This document shows positions 43,091 to 64,000 of a DNA stretch of 64,000 nt, piece after piece. This DNA is from Amoebidium appalachense. Taxonomy: Eukaryota > Ichthyosporea. Location of the stretch: assembly GCA_963693365.1 (NCBI GenBank), contig CAVNZM010000006.1:10602001-10666000 (forward strand). Direction: 5' to 3'. Positions within the stretch are counted from its first letter, which is position 1. Each line of letters starts with the position of its first letter. The position numbers were made by a program, and so were the translations under genes. Below the pieces are notes generated by a model. It had not been told where the DNA came from. It saw nothing but the letters and a program-made list of their open reading frames with translations, and searched no databases.

Positions 43091-43481
43091 TCCATTTGAT
43101 TTATACCTCCAGGACTTGTATTGCGCCGCATAAACATATACACAAATATCAAATTTCAATTCAAATACAGTATATATTCATATATACTATACATAGACAT
43201 ATATACTACTCATCAACAAACACTTGTTCAAATACATTCACGTATATTCCAAAAATATATCTCCAAGTTTTGGGTTGGGGCAGTAGAAACAGTTGCTCCT
43301 CTGCAGTATGACGTCACCGTGCGGCCTGTCATGACGTCATAGCCCAGCCATGGCATTCTCCTGGTCGACGATTTGCTCCACGGCGGATGGAATCCCTATC
43401 CACTTTTTTATTCATTTTTTATTTTTTATTTTTTATTATTTTTTTTTATTTTGTGTATGTGTGGGTGTGGGTGTGTGTGGG

Positions 43482-43512
<31 letters not shown>

Positions 43513-43594
43513 TGTTAATGGGGCCGTGTGTGGGTGCACAACAACTTGGGACGGGTGGTTGATGGAAATTAGTTCAGCTGCACACAGAAACAAG

Positions 43595-43628
<34 letters not shown>

Positions 43629-44625
43629 GGGCCTGGGGGAGGGGAGGGGCGGGGGCCGGGGGAGGGGGGGGGGGGGGGGTAGGGGAGGAGGGGGGAGGGG
43701 GGGGGAGAGCGGAGGAAGGCAAAGCGAGGTTAGCGGAGAGATGTGGCAGTGTGAGTAAAATGTTATGAGGTGGGGTGGGGTGGGGAGGCGCGGGGGGGGA
43801 AGAGGGGGGGGGGGGGGGGAGGGGGGGGGGGGGGGGAGGGGGGGGAGGGGGGGGGGGGGGGGGTAAACGGAAAATGAGCCCTGTGGATTTAAACATATAA
43901 TATCGCTTGCTATTATTCACCCATATGTGATTTGCTTAAGGGGGTTTCTTTTAGGCCGATTGATTGTCCCCATTTCATCACATCCGGGTCGAGCCATTTA
44001 CTCAGCATATAAATCATGATATGAACATGCAATCTTCTTCCAAACACTTTATTATTAAAGCTTCATTCTTCATTTCTTTTATTTCTCTTCTTTCTCTTTT
44101 TTGTTGTGTTATTTCGCATCTGTACCTCGCTGCTGGCAAGACGATGGTGCGCAGGTGATGCGCAGCACGCCAATCATATAGCTAGAATCGCCTCTGACCC
44201 GACCCGGCCCGAAAAGCTAAAAGAAATCCCCTATAAATCAGCTAAAAGAAACCCCCTTTGAATCCCGGCAAATGATCGGGTATATGTATACCAAGCCGAA
44301 CTCGGATGTCTTACCCATCTGAAGTGACACAAAATGTGATTAGGAGACAGAGAAACAGTGCAACTGTTCCTGGTTAGTGTGCGTAGTAGTTACATTTCCG
44401 AATGTGCATGTGTGTGTGTACGTGTGCGCTGGTGGTCCCCCCCCCCCCCCCCCCCTCTCTCCCCCCCCCTTAGTCCTTTCCCTCCCTCCCCCCCCCCCCC
44501 CCCCCCCCCCCCCCCACACACACACCCCTCCCCTTCTGCCCCTTCTGTGTCTTTCACACACTTCTTTTTTATGTGTGGTAGTGCATGCGTGTGCTTGTAT
44601 GTGTTTGTTGGGGAGGGTTGTGGGG

Positions 44626-44656
<31 letters not shown>

Positions 44657-44663
44657 CTCACAC
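43091..44663. other. 3' flank of the hydrolase gene with C/G tracts
   Basis: Holds T-rich then GT and G tracts at 43409-43511, G blocks at 43597-43863, C blocks at 44437-44514 and two TGACGTCA palindromes at 43309 and 43332. A minus-strand frame ending IPSAVEQIVDQENAMAGL-stop near 43390-43337 after an AG could be the last exon of the hydrolase, but its phase does not match the preceding exon. Confidence 0.45.
44400..44655. repeat. poly(C), (CA) and poly(G) blocks
   Basis: C-rich at 44437-44514 running into a short (CA)n, then GT and G(35) at 44620-44655 immediately downstream (minus strand) of the last recognised hydrolase exon. Confidence 0.85.
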
Positions 44664-55045
<10,382 letters not shown>

Positions 55046-55589
55046 TTTCCCCGTTTTTCCTTGATTCCTTTCACTGCTATTTCAACAATTCAGTAATTCG
55101 TTTTAGGTTTTCAAAAAAAGTCTACTCGAAGCGTATCTCGGAGCATATATATACTTATCATAGTAGACGTTTCACTGATTTTCGGGTGAGAAACCGTGAT
55201 AATAACCCGTGTCAAATGGACTTAATTGTTCTTCTAAATGAATTGTTCTCAGACTGGATTCCCCAACCACCGTAGTGTTTGTGTATTTTGTGAAGTGTTT
55301 ATGAAGGCTTATAGTTGTCTAAACCTTCCCTGAAGCAATGATTGAAAAAATAATCAGAGTCCGTGTGATATGTGTCCTGTACTGAACGTGTCACGTGTAA
55401 AACAAGAACCACAGACTGCACCCGGGATTCAGAAGTAGTTTTCACGTAAACATAAATTCACCTACAACCCCAACACGACGACGTTCGCTAGAGTGGTGTG
55501 TCCGTCCGAGTCTGTAAACAAGTCCTGAGTCCAGTATTCTTGGTTTCTGTGCATGTACATGTAGAACAACTGTCAAACTTGCAATTGGC

Positions 55590-55810
55590 TGACGTCATTA
55601 TGGACTTGTAGATGTGCATGTTGTTTGACAGAAGTGTCAGAAGTCAGTGAAAGTTGCTGACGTCACATGGCACGTGTACTTGTTTAACTGCGTGAATCAC
55701 GTGTGTTCGATCGAGCCAATCCCATTGTGGTGGGAATAGACATTTTTGGTGATGGGCCACGTGACACCACCGCAGTGCTTCGACAGCTACACGTAGCGTA
55801 CGTGCACGTG
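55590..55810. promoter_or_regulatory. cluster of TGACGTCA and CACGTG palindromes
   Basis: TGACGTCA at 55590 and 55658 and CACGTG at 55671, 55698, 55758 and 55805, with a CCAAT at about 55717. These are CRE (bZIP) and E-box (bHLH) type sites. The cluster lies 550-770 bp upstream of the hydrolase start codon. Confidence 0.45.
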
Positions 55811-55883
55811 TTTGAATCTGGACATTGCGATACGTTCAAGCAAGCTGGAGGCTAAACAAATAGCTGGTAAGGGTGGAGGATTT

Positions 55884-56049
55884 TTCTTTTTTTGGGGGGG
55901 GGGGGGGGGGAGGGGGGGGGGGGAGGGGGGGGGGGGGGGGGGGGGGGGGGAGGGGCGGGGGGGGGGGGGGGAGAGCGGCGGCGGCGGGGGGGGAGGGGGG
56001 GGGGGGGGGAGGGAGGGGGGGGGGGGGGGGGGGGGGGAGGGGGGGGGGC
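55884..56049. repeat. G-rich tract, about 165 bp
   Basis: T-run followed by nearly continuous G with single A/C interruptions and a (GCG)4-like patch at 55977. Strong G-quadruplex potential. Open frames here are poly-Gly artefacts. Confidence 0.9.
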
Positions 56050-56762
56050 TCCGGAGGCCGGGGACGTGCCTAAGTGTAGAGAACCTCCTCGAGTTCTTTA
56101 TTCGATTAACGGAAAGGTAGCCCTACGCGAGAAAACTCTGCCAAGGGGTATTTATGATTGGTCCAGATCGAATCCGGTTCGATCAGATTAGCCATATAAG
56201 GAAACTGCAAAAAACCGTTTTTACGAAAAGGTAGCCCTACGTCTTTCGACCCACAATGCACCTGTCAGGGATCCGATTCCGGCCCTGACCAATCTCAGCT
56301 TGACGCGCCATCAGCTCGCACTCAGATCAGTTGCCGCCAATAATTCATGTTCACGAAGCTTCGAAAAATGATTCGACCATAATTCTATGAGGTGCCTAAC
56401 ATTGACAGCTCAGCCGCAGTCAATAAAAAAGTTGTAAAAAAAAAAAAAAAGAAAGAACTTCTGGGACTATCTTAACATACTATTTGTCAAAAAAACAACA
56501 AACAATACTTCCACAAAGAGGAAACCTCCTACTCGTGTTCAAAGATATCCACACTCGAGTTTGACTGTTATGCACTACTGAAAAAAAAAAAAGCTGGCTC
56601 CAGGCAGCTTTCTTCTGAGTACCCTGCTCTACCCCGCGCTGCGTCACAAAGTGATCGACGATATCGTGTTCATCTTTTTTTATACCTCTCCACTAGCCGC
56701 TAAGACAAATACCGTGATTCCTACCCAACCGTTTCATTCAAAAGGCCTACCCAATGGTATCG

Positions 56763-56820
56763 CCCGGTTGTGAAAGCTACAGGTGTAATTAACGCTCATT
56801 AGCTGACTTTCACAACCGGG
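56763..56820. repeat. inverted repeat with 14-bp arms
   Basis: CCCGGTTGTGAAAG at 56763-56776 pairs perfectly with CTTTCACAACCGGG at 56807-56820, with a 30-nt loop. A half-copy (TTTCACAACCGCG) follows at about 56925. Confidence 0.8.
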
Positions 56821-57003
56821 CCCTCCGACTGGTTCACTGTCACGGCTCACGAGGCCACTTCTGCAACTTGCACTACGCAAAGAATCTGACTGGTCCCCTG
56901 CTAACGACGTCATTAGCGCAAGTTTCACAACCGCGCAACCCGATTCGCCACATAAATCTCCCCAGACCCACGTGTTCCGTATCGTGCTCTACCTAGCGCC
57001 CGC

Positions 57004-57145
57004 CGTTTTTTCTCTCACACACACGTTTTTTCTCCCACACACACGTTTTTTCTCTCCACACGTTTTTTTTCTCTCACACGTTTTTTTCTCTCACACGTTT
57101 TTTCTTTCACACGTTTTTTTTCTTTCACACATTGTTTTTTTTTTT
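57004..57145 (+). repeat. T-rich/CACAC tandem repeat at the 5' side of the retrotransposon
   Basis: About eight repeats of a CGTTTTTTCTCTCACACA-like unit, followed by three CTTAGGC(A/C)TC-type repeats up to 57220. The position just before ORF1 suggests a 5' UTR or promoter monomer array, which is inference. Confidence 0.6.
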
Positions 57146-57244
57146 GTTTCTTTTTTCTTTCTTTACTTTCTCTACTTAGGCATCGGCCTTTACTTAGGCA
57201 TCCACCTCTACTTAGGCCCCTTGAGGGGCAGCTAGAACCCACCC

Positions 57245-57706
57245 ATGGCGTCTCAGGACGCATCCTTGTCCCCGGACCCTCCTGGGACACCGCCTGGGAG
57301 CCGCAAACGTGATACACGGGAAGGAGAATCCCCAGATAAGAGGCTAACTAAACTGAGCCGAGCGGAACAGGTTCCCTTTCCCGAGGTTAAAGCGCCACCG
57401 GCCGTACCGCCAGCAAGTAGTTTTATTACGAAAGAACAACTGCACTTGATACCCGAGAAGGCTAGGAAATCCGTGCTCAAACTTATGGCGCATCATGAGC
57501 AGCTCCGCACCCAAGTCTCCGACTTAACAACCCAAGTAGCTGAGTATAAAGCCAAACAGGACCACACAGACCTCCTTGTTCAGCAAATGGAGACGCGCTT
57601 ACGGCAGCTGGAAGCTGACCGGGCAACCCCCACCGGCCCTGCCCACGCGGGCCCGGCCCCTGCAGCACAGGCAGCCCCCGATGGGTTACCCACCCCCCCG
57701 GGGTGA
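57245..57706 (+). CDS. retrotransposon ORF1, coiled-coil part
   Basis: 153 codons from the first ATG after the leader. The N-terminus is Ser/Pro/Arg-rich. The middle (KARKSVLKLMAHHEQLRTQV to MEAERA-like heptads) is predicted coiled coil, typical of ORF1 RNA-binding proteins that trimerise. It ends in a Pro/Ala-rich segment at a TGA that overlaps the next frame in a C8GGGG run. Confidence 0.65.
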   Translation: MASQDASLSPDPPGTPPGSRKRDTREGESPDKRLTKLSRAEQVPFPEVKAPPAVPPASSFITKEQLHLIPEKARKSVLKLMAHHEQLRTQVSDLTTQVAEYKAKQDHTDLLVQQMETRLRQLEADRATPTGPAHAGPAPAAQAAPDGLPTPPG

Positions 57707-58392
57707 GTCCCAAGTTCATACCCACAACGAATCCTAAGGTGTACCGCACTACGGTGGACGCCAAGACCGTGTACGTGTCCGAGAAAGTCAAAACGTATGC
57801 CGAGTCGGTGGCCCAGACCCACGGGGCTACCCAGGCTTTGGCAGCCCTTGCCGCAGCGTCAGCACTGCACCCAACCCGCCGCCCTCGGGTGGCGTCTGAC
57901 CCTGCCCCTCAGGGTACCGACGAGTCCGAGTTGACCACTGCAGCCTTCACCATGGTGCCGGCCAACATCAGCACCATGCGTGACCGTCTTTACACCCTCG
58001 GTGTCCTCAACCGAATGATTCCCGACATGCTCTTCATTGGCCGTCGCTACACAGTGTTCATTGTGCGTGCCGGCTACCGTGATACCCTCATAAACATCAT
58101 CCAACGTGCTACCGACGCCACCTTTCTCGCAGACTTCGATCCTACGGCTCCCTACAACACCACACTTAACCGTGCTGATGCAGAGGCCGCTGCCCGGGCC
58201 TCTTGGCAACGCCGGGTGCTTGCAAGAATGGCCAACGCCCACGCATGGGCTGTCAAGGCAGCCACACTTTACCCGGCACACGACAGCCGGGCCAAAACAG
58301 CAGCTGAGGTGCGTGCCTACTGGGAGGCTCAGCACGTGCAGGTCTTCAGCAAGCCCTACGAACCCACCGCCGCACCAGCCAACTCCCAGTAA
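57703..58392 (+). CDS. retrotransposon ORF1, C-terminal part in shifted frame
   Basis: 229 codons open without an early ATG; the first ATG in frame is near 57952. It therefore looks like the continuation of ORF1 after a one-base shift in CCCCCCCCGGGG at about 57691-57702, whether programmed, mutated or misread. It contains NISTMRDRLYTLGVLNRMIP and YTVFIVRAGYRDTLINII, a possible RNA-binding fold that I cannot name. Confidence 0.6.
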   Translation: MSPKFIPTTNPKVYRTTVDAKTVYVSEKVKTYAESVAQTHGATQALAALAAASALHPTRRPRVASDPAPQGTDESELTTAAFTMVPANISTMRDRLYTLGVLNRMIPDMLFIGRRYTVFIVRAGYRDTLINIIQRATDATFLADFDPTAPYNTTLNRADAEAAARASWQRRVLARMANAHAWAVKAATLYPAHDSRAKTAAEVRAYWEAQHVQVFSKPYEPTAAPANSQ

Positions 58393-58394
58393 GC

Positions 58395-61300
58395 ATGCTC
58401 TCCTTTCTTTTCTGGAATGCTCGTAGTCTAAATAAGAGTAAAGCACAGTTTCTTCTTTCGTTACCCCAACAGGAGTTCCCGTTTATTATTGTCGCAGAAA
58501 CGTGGCGGCGAGACCACGCCACACTTCGTCGGTCTGGACGGCTCGTGGGCGAGTCTACTCAGCCTGTGGGCCACAAGCCTCACTCCGGCATAGTGTTCAT
58601 CGCCGCCTACCACTTTGTTAACCACTGTTCAGTTATAGCACGTACAATACACACACTCACCATCTCAGTTTGTGGCCATATATGCACTTTTGTTTATTTT
58701 CCACCTAGCCTTCCACTGCTAGCACTTAAACACGAACTTAACACCATCGCCCCACATAACCCCACACTAGTGTTAGGAGACATTGATAGCCCGCTAATTA
58801 CCACACCACACCCCCTACACGGCCACCCACAGGCCCTTAGGCTACTTAAACCCAACCACCCGCGCACGCCAACCTTTCACACTTTTGTTACAGCCTTACG
58901 CCTTACTCTTCCATCTGTAGTACAAGAACACCGCACGGACTGGGGGGCAGCCTCTGGTCCTTGCACCTTACACATACACCACAACCTACACCCCCCACCG
59001 TCAGACCACCTACCTATAGTCTTTCGCACTACACTTAGCCTTTCTACGCCGTCACCACAACACACTTACAGACTTAACGTACGCGAACTTAAAAGCCAGC
59101 GCGGCCAAGCAGACACTCGCTTCTTTTTCCAGACGGTGCAACCGAGTCTATTATCGCTTGTGCGTGATGGACGCCAAACCCCACTACGCACCGACCAGAC
59201 CTTCATCGATAGCGTCTGGTCTACAGTACGAGAAACCTTGTGGGACATAGGTGAATATGCCTGTTTAGGTGCCCAAGTTTACCCACAAGCACGAACTACA
59301 CACACTCGCGGCCCTCGAGCGGAGGCTGCCTTACGTAAGCCTCTACCGTATCACATGCTATTGGGTAATATTCGGAAGATTGATCGCGGCGATCATTCGA
59401 TTCGAATAACGGCCGACCCGTCATCCGACCCGGAATCTGCAACCGATTCCTTTTACGGCACCCTGTTTAAACGTAACCCGACATGTATGGCCACGGACCT
59501 GGGGCAGGCGCCCCCTCCTGTTTTTGTCCCACCCTCCAAAACACCACCACCACCACACACGGCGTGGCCAGCGGGGCCGGCTGAGTTTGGGGCTGAATTG
59601 GGGGAACTTTTTACCCCAGATGCGGTATGGCAGTTAGTCTCCCGTTACCCGTCCCGCAAAGCGTGCGGGCCGGACGGCATCCCTATGGCAACACTTAAGG
59701 TACTCATCCCACCCCGACCCGAGAAAGACGAAAAGCGTGGCCCGCCGCCACCACTTACATGTATTCTTAGCGAGTTGTTTAGCTGGTATTCTGATGTCGG
59801 TAAAGTGCCCTCGGAGTGGCTAGCCACCTTAGTGTTTCCCATCAAGAAAACGGTTGCACAGGGTCCCATCCACGAATTTCGCCCTATCACCCTTACGTCC
59901 GTTTTTCGCCGATTATTCGAAAGTGGCCTTTTACAGGCCTTTTCCCGTAACCCCACCCTTAAGCAGGCTTCCCAGCTGAGCCCTCTTCAGGCGGCGTTTC
60001 GGCATCGACACTCATGTTACGCACAAATCCTCACTCTACATAATGCAACTCAAAGTGATACCGAGCACCTCGTATTTATCGATTTTAAGAACGCGTACGA
60101 CACGGTCGACCTCCCTCGCCTGTGGGCCAAGTTGGCCACTCGCGGTGTCCCATTCCAAACGGGTCGGCTACTGGAAGCTATGTTTACGTTTACACGCGGA
60201 CGAGCGGTGGTTAATGGGCGGCTATCCCCAGGGTTTACCCGCACGCGCGGGGTACTTCAAGGGTCCCTGCTAAGTCCTCTTCTTTTCAACCTGTATATTG
60301 ATGATTTAGCCGACACTCTTTCTGCGGCACAAATTGACGGGGGGTTGCCATCCCAGGCTCCCCCCGCCCTCTTTTTTGCCGACGATATTGTGCTTATGTC
60401 ATCTGATCCTCTCGAACTACGGCAATACATTCGTGTGGTTGAACATTGGTGCCAGCGCAACGATATGCAGATTAATGTCAAAAAGTGTGCCCTTTTATCA
60501 AAATCGATACCGGCATGGGACGACGTTTGTATTTTCGGCAGTCCCCTCCCTCGCCCAATCGAATACAAGTATTTGGGGATTCCGGTGGACGAATGGGGCA
60601 TATGTTTCAAACGGATGATCGACCGTCGGGTGGAGAGTGCAGGCAGGTGTCTTCGGTTATTTCGGGATGTGTATCTTGCTACTCTTTCTCATACTGTCCA
60701 CCTATACAATCGTCTTAGTATATTTCGCACATATTCGCCCTTTGTCGGAATACGGGTTGCCCTTACTAGCTATGGCACCCCCTGATACTGTTACTAATGT
60801 GCTCAAATCATTAGATGATTTCCATTACACAACTTGTTGTATGTTTCTCACTGGTCTTTCCACACCTATCCCTAGACGCCTTTTTGATTCTCTCTACGCA
60901 CTCACGTGACCACCATCACAACGCGTACACGAATTAGCCCTTAAATTTCACGAGCACATCACCCGACTGTCCGCTTGTGCCCCGGACCACCCGCTCTTCC
61001 GGCTACACGCATCCCCGCCGGATTCGCCCCTCTACCTCTTCCCTTCCCCATCGTCTCTGCCCATTGCCGAGCGCTATGTGGAATGGCTGGCGACCCCCCC
61101 GGAGGTACGACTAGATCATAGTGTGAATATGAATAGTTTCAAGTCTATGGCTGATAGATATCTTTTTACTCTACGTGTTGAGTCCCTTCCGGTGTTAGGA
61201 CCGCAAAAACACCAACTACTAGTAGCCTATATGGCGGATACGGTTAGAGAGTCTCGTTCATACATAGATTCGTTTATTCGTAATGTGGTGTGGTGTAAAA

Positions 61301-61605
61301 ACGCAAAGATGATTATGGCTTGGCGGTGTAATCGGTTTCTGGTGTCTCCTGCTCGTATGTGTAATATGTGTGGGGGGCGGTTTACTCGCGGCTGCATATC
61401 TATCAATAAATGCAACCTGTTAGCTAATGTATTAGAACCGGAGGTTATTGGCGGTTTTATTCTCTTTTCTTCCTCTCTTCCTCAATATATCCGTTTTAAG
61501 ATGACTATCCTAGATCACCTTATTAATGCTGCACAGTATGATATTGTGATCCGGTGCCTTAACTTTCTTTCGGAGCTACCGATGCTAGCATCTGCTTACC
61601 CATAA
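58395..61605 (+). pseudogene. retrotransposon ORF2: endonuclease-reverse transcriptase
   Basis: The ATG sits 2 nt after the TAA of ORF1, suggesting termination-reinitiation. Endonuclease motifs: FWNARSLN, ETW, GDID (usually GDFN) and SDHLPI. RT motifs: CGPDGIPMATLK, FIDFKNAYDTV, GVLQGSLLSPLLFNLYIDDL, FADD and EYKYLGIP. C-terminal CNMCGGRFTRGC may bind zinc. Two lesions: a one-base insertion near 60730 (frame continues as YIRPLSEYGLPLL) and a TGA at 60907-60909, after which the same frame stays open to TAA at 61605. It is therefore probably inactive but young. Confidence 0.85.
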
Positions 61606-62058
61606 TATGTAATAGGGGTGTCAGATACTACGATGGCGCTCATTGTTGCCTAGCATGTACATATGTCACTGGCTGCATTTGATTGGCTGTGCTGGAAAAC
61701 GCAGTAGGCCGTCGAATGTGGCTGGGCCTCCGGTAATGTCCACGCAATAAAAAGTGTGTAAACCCCCCCCCCCCCCCCACGTGAAGATGCCTTAGTTACA
61801 TGCATGCTACACACAGTCGGCGTCCGCGAATGCCATGAGACTCCACGAATAAGAGATCTAGCGCTACTAAAGTTGGGGGGACAATTATATGACGTCATAA
61901 TGTATTATAGAGTACGTCATTTTCTCATATTTGAGAATAAGATACTTTAGCGTTACCCCCCGTGGAGGGAGTCTCTTATTCGTGGACGCCGACTGTACAT
62001 ACGTGCATGTACAAGTACAATTGGTTTTGCTGGTCATCGTGTCTATGTGTATATATCA
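61606..62058. other. gap between retroelements
   Basis: Apart from the MITE-like element and a C(17) run at 61763, there is no recognisable gene. ORF2 of the non-LTR element ends at the left border. Confidence 0.5.
61814..61995. mobile_element. MITE-like element with terminal inverted repeats
   Basis: Left end CAGTCGGCGTCCGCGAAT and right end (reverse complement) CAGTCGGCGTCCACGAAT match at 17 of 18 positions; further in, both arms carry ACGAATAAGAG and GAGACTCC. The right end is followed by TA and a TA lies 4 bp outside the left end, compatible with a Tc1/mariner-type target, but the duplication is not exact. The 182-bp element has no coding capacity. Confidence 0.65.
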
Positions 62059-62964
62059 CTACATACTGTTCGGGGAGTTGGTGATGGTCGAGTCATCCAC
62101 ATAGTTGCCAGCACGGACCACATCGTTGTTGGGGAAGAACCGAAGGTACGTTCTGTAGATGCACGGGTCAGTCTTAGTACGGATGAGACCGTGGGCAATG
62201 AGGATGCCGTCCAGGAAGTCGTACGAGGCTTTGGAGGCTTGCTTGAGGCCGTACAGAGCCTTCTTCAATCTCCAAACCTTGCCGAGTGTGGCCATGGTGA
62301 TGAAGCCGGCCGGGGGTTGTTTCATGTAGATGGTCTCGGTGAGTGGGCTGTTGAGGAAGGCCGTGGAATCGTCAAGTTGACGGATGTCATGACCCTCAAC
62401 AACAGCAAGGGCAAGAAGGGCACGGAGGGCAGCAGGACGGATGACGGGGCTCTCAGTCAACTCATAGTCAACACCATATTCTTGACTGAAGCCTTGTGCA
62501 ACACCACGGGCCTTAATCTTGGTGTCACCGGCAGAGTTGAGAGTTTTCTCAGACACAATCCACTTGAAACCGACGATGTTAGCACCGGGGGGAGGGTCGA
62601 CTAGCTCGAAGAGGCGCCCTTGTCGATGAAGGCTTGATACTCAGCAGTGAGGGCCGACTTAACTTGGTCACCGTTGGGGCCGTGGCACAGTTGACGGACG
62701 AGTTTGGGCAGCTGGTCGACATTGATGGGGGGCCCCGGGGGGCACAGGCAGAACCGTGTTGGCTTGAAGGCCGACCTTGCCTTGCAGACGGGCAGAACGA
62801 CGGGGAGGGGGCAGGGTCGGAGGCTGAGGGGGGGGGAACTTGGAAGCCCGGGACTGTTGCAGTAAGTAGTATCTGCATAAGTATAAGACCTTTTCAGTTT
62901 GTGTTGTGTCTTCGTTCATTTGTTTAGTATAAAAGTCACACTCCTTGTACGTAAATTGTGGCAT
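62059..62964 (-). pseudogene. Ty1/copia-type reverse transcriptase fragment
   Basis: Frame 62556-62059 contains KARGVAQGFSQEYGVDY, the block HDIRQLDDSTAFLNSPL, VWRLKKALYGLKQAS and YVDDST, the RVT_2 pattern including the YVDD catalytic box. Upstream, frame 62964-62668 and a +1-shifted stretch near 62610 (ALTAEYQAFIDKG) supply the linker between integrase and RT. It is a fragment with at least one frameshift. No LTR, gag or RNase H is seen. Confidence 0.85.
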
Positions 62965-63752
<788 letters not shown>

Positions 63753-64000
63753 ATGGCACGCACAGTTTTTGCCTCCGCCGCCCTTGCCGCCCTCGCCAGC
63801 ACGGCCCCTGTGCCTCCCTCTCCACCCGCTCCACCAGTGTGCCCTTCTCCCTGCAAGACCCCTACCCCACCTACGACACCAGCTACAGCTGCGACCTCAC
63901 AAACGCACAGGGTGCCGGTGTGCAATGTTCCTCTTCCGACGCGCAGCCATTCTCGTCCCCTCTGGACTGCCAGACCGTCACCGGGCAGCCATGCGGCACA
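63753..64000 (+). CDS. secreted Cys-rich protein, N-terminal part
   Basis: ATG at 63753 opens MARTVFASAALAALASTA, a clear signal peptide. The ATG frame stays open to the window end but turns Pro/Thr-rich. A frame shifted by one base from about 63809 reads CASLSTRSTSVPFSLQDPYP, then SCDL, VQCSSS and LDCQTV, with the strong GC3 bias of the host genes and regular cysteines. I think the shifted frame is the real continuation, so there is a one-base break in GGCCCCT at about 63803-63809. The family is not recognised; the gene continues outside the window. Confidence 0.5.
   Translation, partial: MARTVFASAALAALASTAPVPPSPPAPPVCPSPCKTPTPPTTPATAATSQTHRVPVCNVPLPTRSHSRPLWTARPSPGSHAA

Larger units (their letters stand above)
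55046..57003. other. intergenic region between hydrolase and retrotransposon
   Basis: Apart from the regulatory cluster, the G-rich block and a 14-bp-arm inverted repeat, the sequence is complex without supportable exons. The phrase AAAGGTAGCCCTACG occurs twice, at about 56112 and 56227. Confidence 0.5.
57004..61605 (+). mobile_element. non-LTR retrotransposon, nearly intact
   Basis: Layout: repeat-rich leader, ORF1 region (57245-58392, two overlapping frames), then ORF2 (58395-61605) with apurinic-type endonuclease, reverse transcriptase and a C-terminal Cys-rich motif. No LTRs are seen. Codon use is less GC-biased in ORF2 than in host genes. The 3' end after 61605 is not defined by a poly(A) tail. 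Confidence 0.85.

Noticed and set aside
43337-43392. Minus-strand frame ending AVEQIVDQENAMAGL-stop as last hydrolase exon
   Set aside because: Needs phase 1 whereas the last recognised exon ends in phase 0, and no joining exon was found; noted as a candidate only.
55892-56073. Poly-Gly, poly-Pro and Glu/Arg open frames over G/C-rich tracts
   Set aside because: Homopolymer artefacts inside introns or intergenic DNA; open on both strands.

Overview
This window is nuclear DNA of an intron-rich eukaryote, very probably a unicellular one. The evidence is five multi-exon genes with GT..AG introns and consistent splice phases, ordinary eukaryotic proteins (a Rab5-type GTPase, a WDR44-like WD40 protein, a methyl-CpG-binding-like protein), AATAAA signals and three retroelement remnants. 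The species cannot be fixed from sequence alone. Exons are GC-rich at third positions. Introns are bloated with poly(G)/poly(C), (CA)n/(GT)n, (CT)n and minisatellites, so most long open frames (poly-Pro, poly-Gly, His-Thr, Cys-Val) are low-complexity artefacts. Exon models were built by hand from splice sites, phase and protein continuity.

Layout: (1) <1-10322 +, a ten-exon gene for an acidic/Pro-rich, MBD-like, basic and coiled-coil protein, probably chromatin-associated. (2) 11883-13497 +, a two-exon secreted/membrane Ntn amidase of the choloylglycine-hydrolase type. (3) 14548-28284 +, a WDR44-like WD40 gene of about 21 exons. (4) 36491-30280 -, a complete seven-exon Rab5. (5) 37679-38614 +, a three-exon zinc-ribbon protein of unknown function, divergent from Rab5. 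(6) 43090-40519 -, a decayed non-LTR retrotransposon. (7) 55045-44664 -, an alpha/beta hydrolase gene of at least eleven exons with an N-terminal membrane region. (8) 57004-61605 +, a second, better preserved non-LTR retrotransposon of the same broad group. (9) 61814-61995, a MITE-like terminal-inverted-repeat element. (10) 62964-62059 -, a copia-type reverse transcriptase fragment. (11) 63753-64000 +, the start of a secreted protein gene.

Rab5 and the WDR44-like gene lie next to each other, convergently. In animals WDR44 is a Rab11 effector, so both belong to endosomal traffic, but the adjacency may be chance.

The most unusual properties are: an MBD-like fold split over exons; a SINE-like repeat with a Pol III B-box-like motif and a poly(C)-poly(A) tail; a recurrent order of C-tract then A-tract or (CA)n throughout the introns; microsatellites that directly provide splice acceptors; a likely 5-nt microexon; and single-base frame breaks in G-runs inside two otherwise sound exons.
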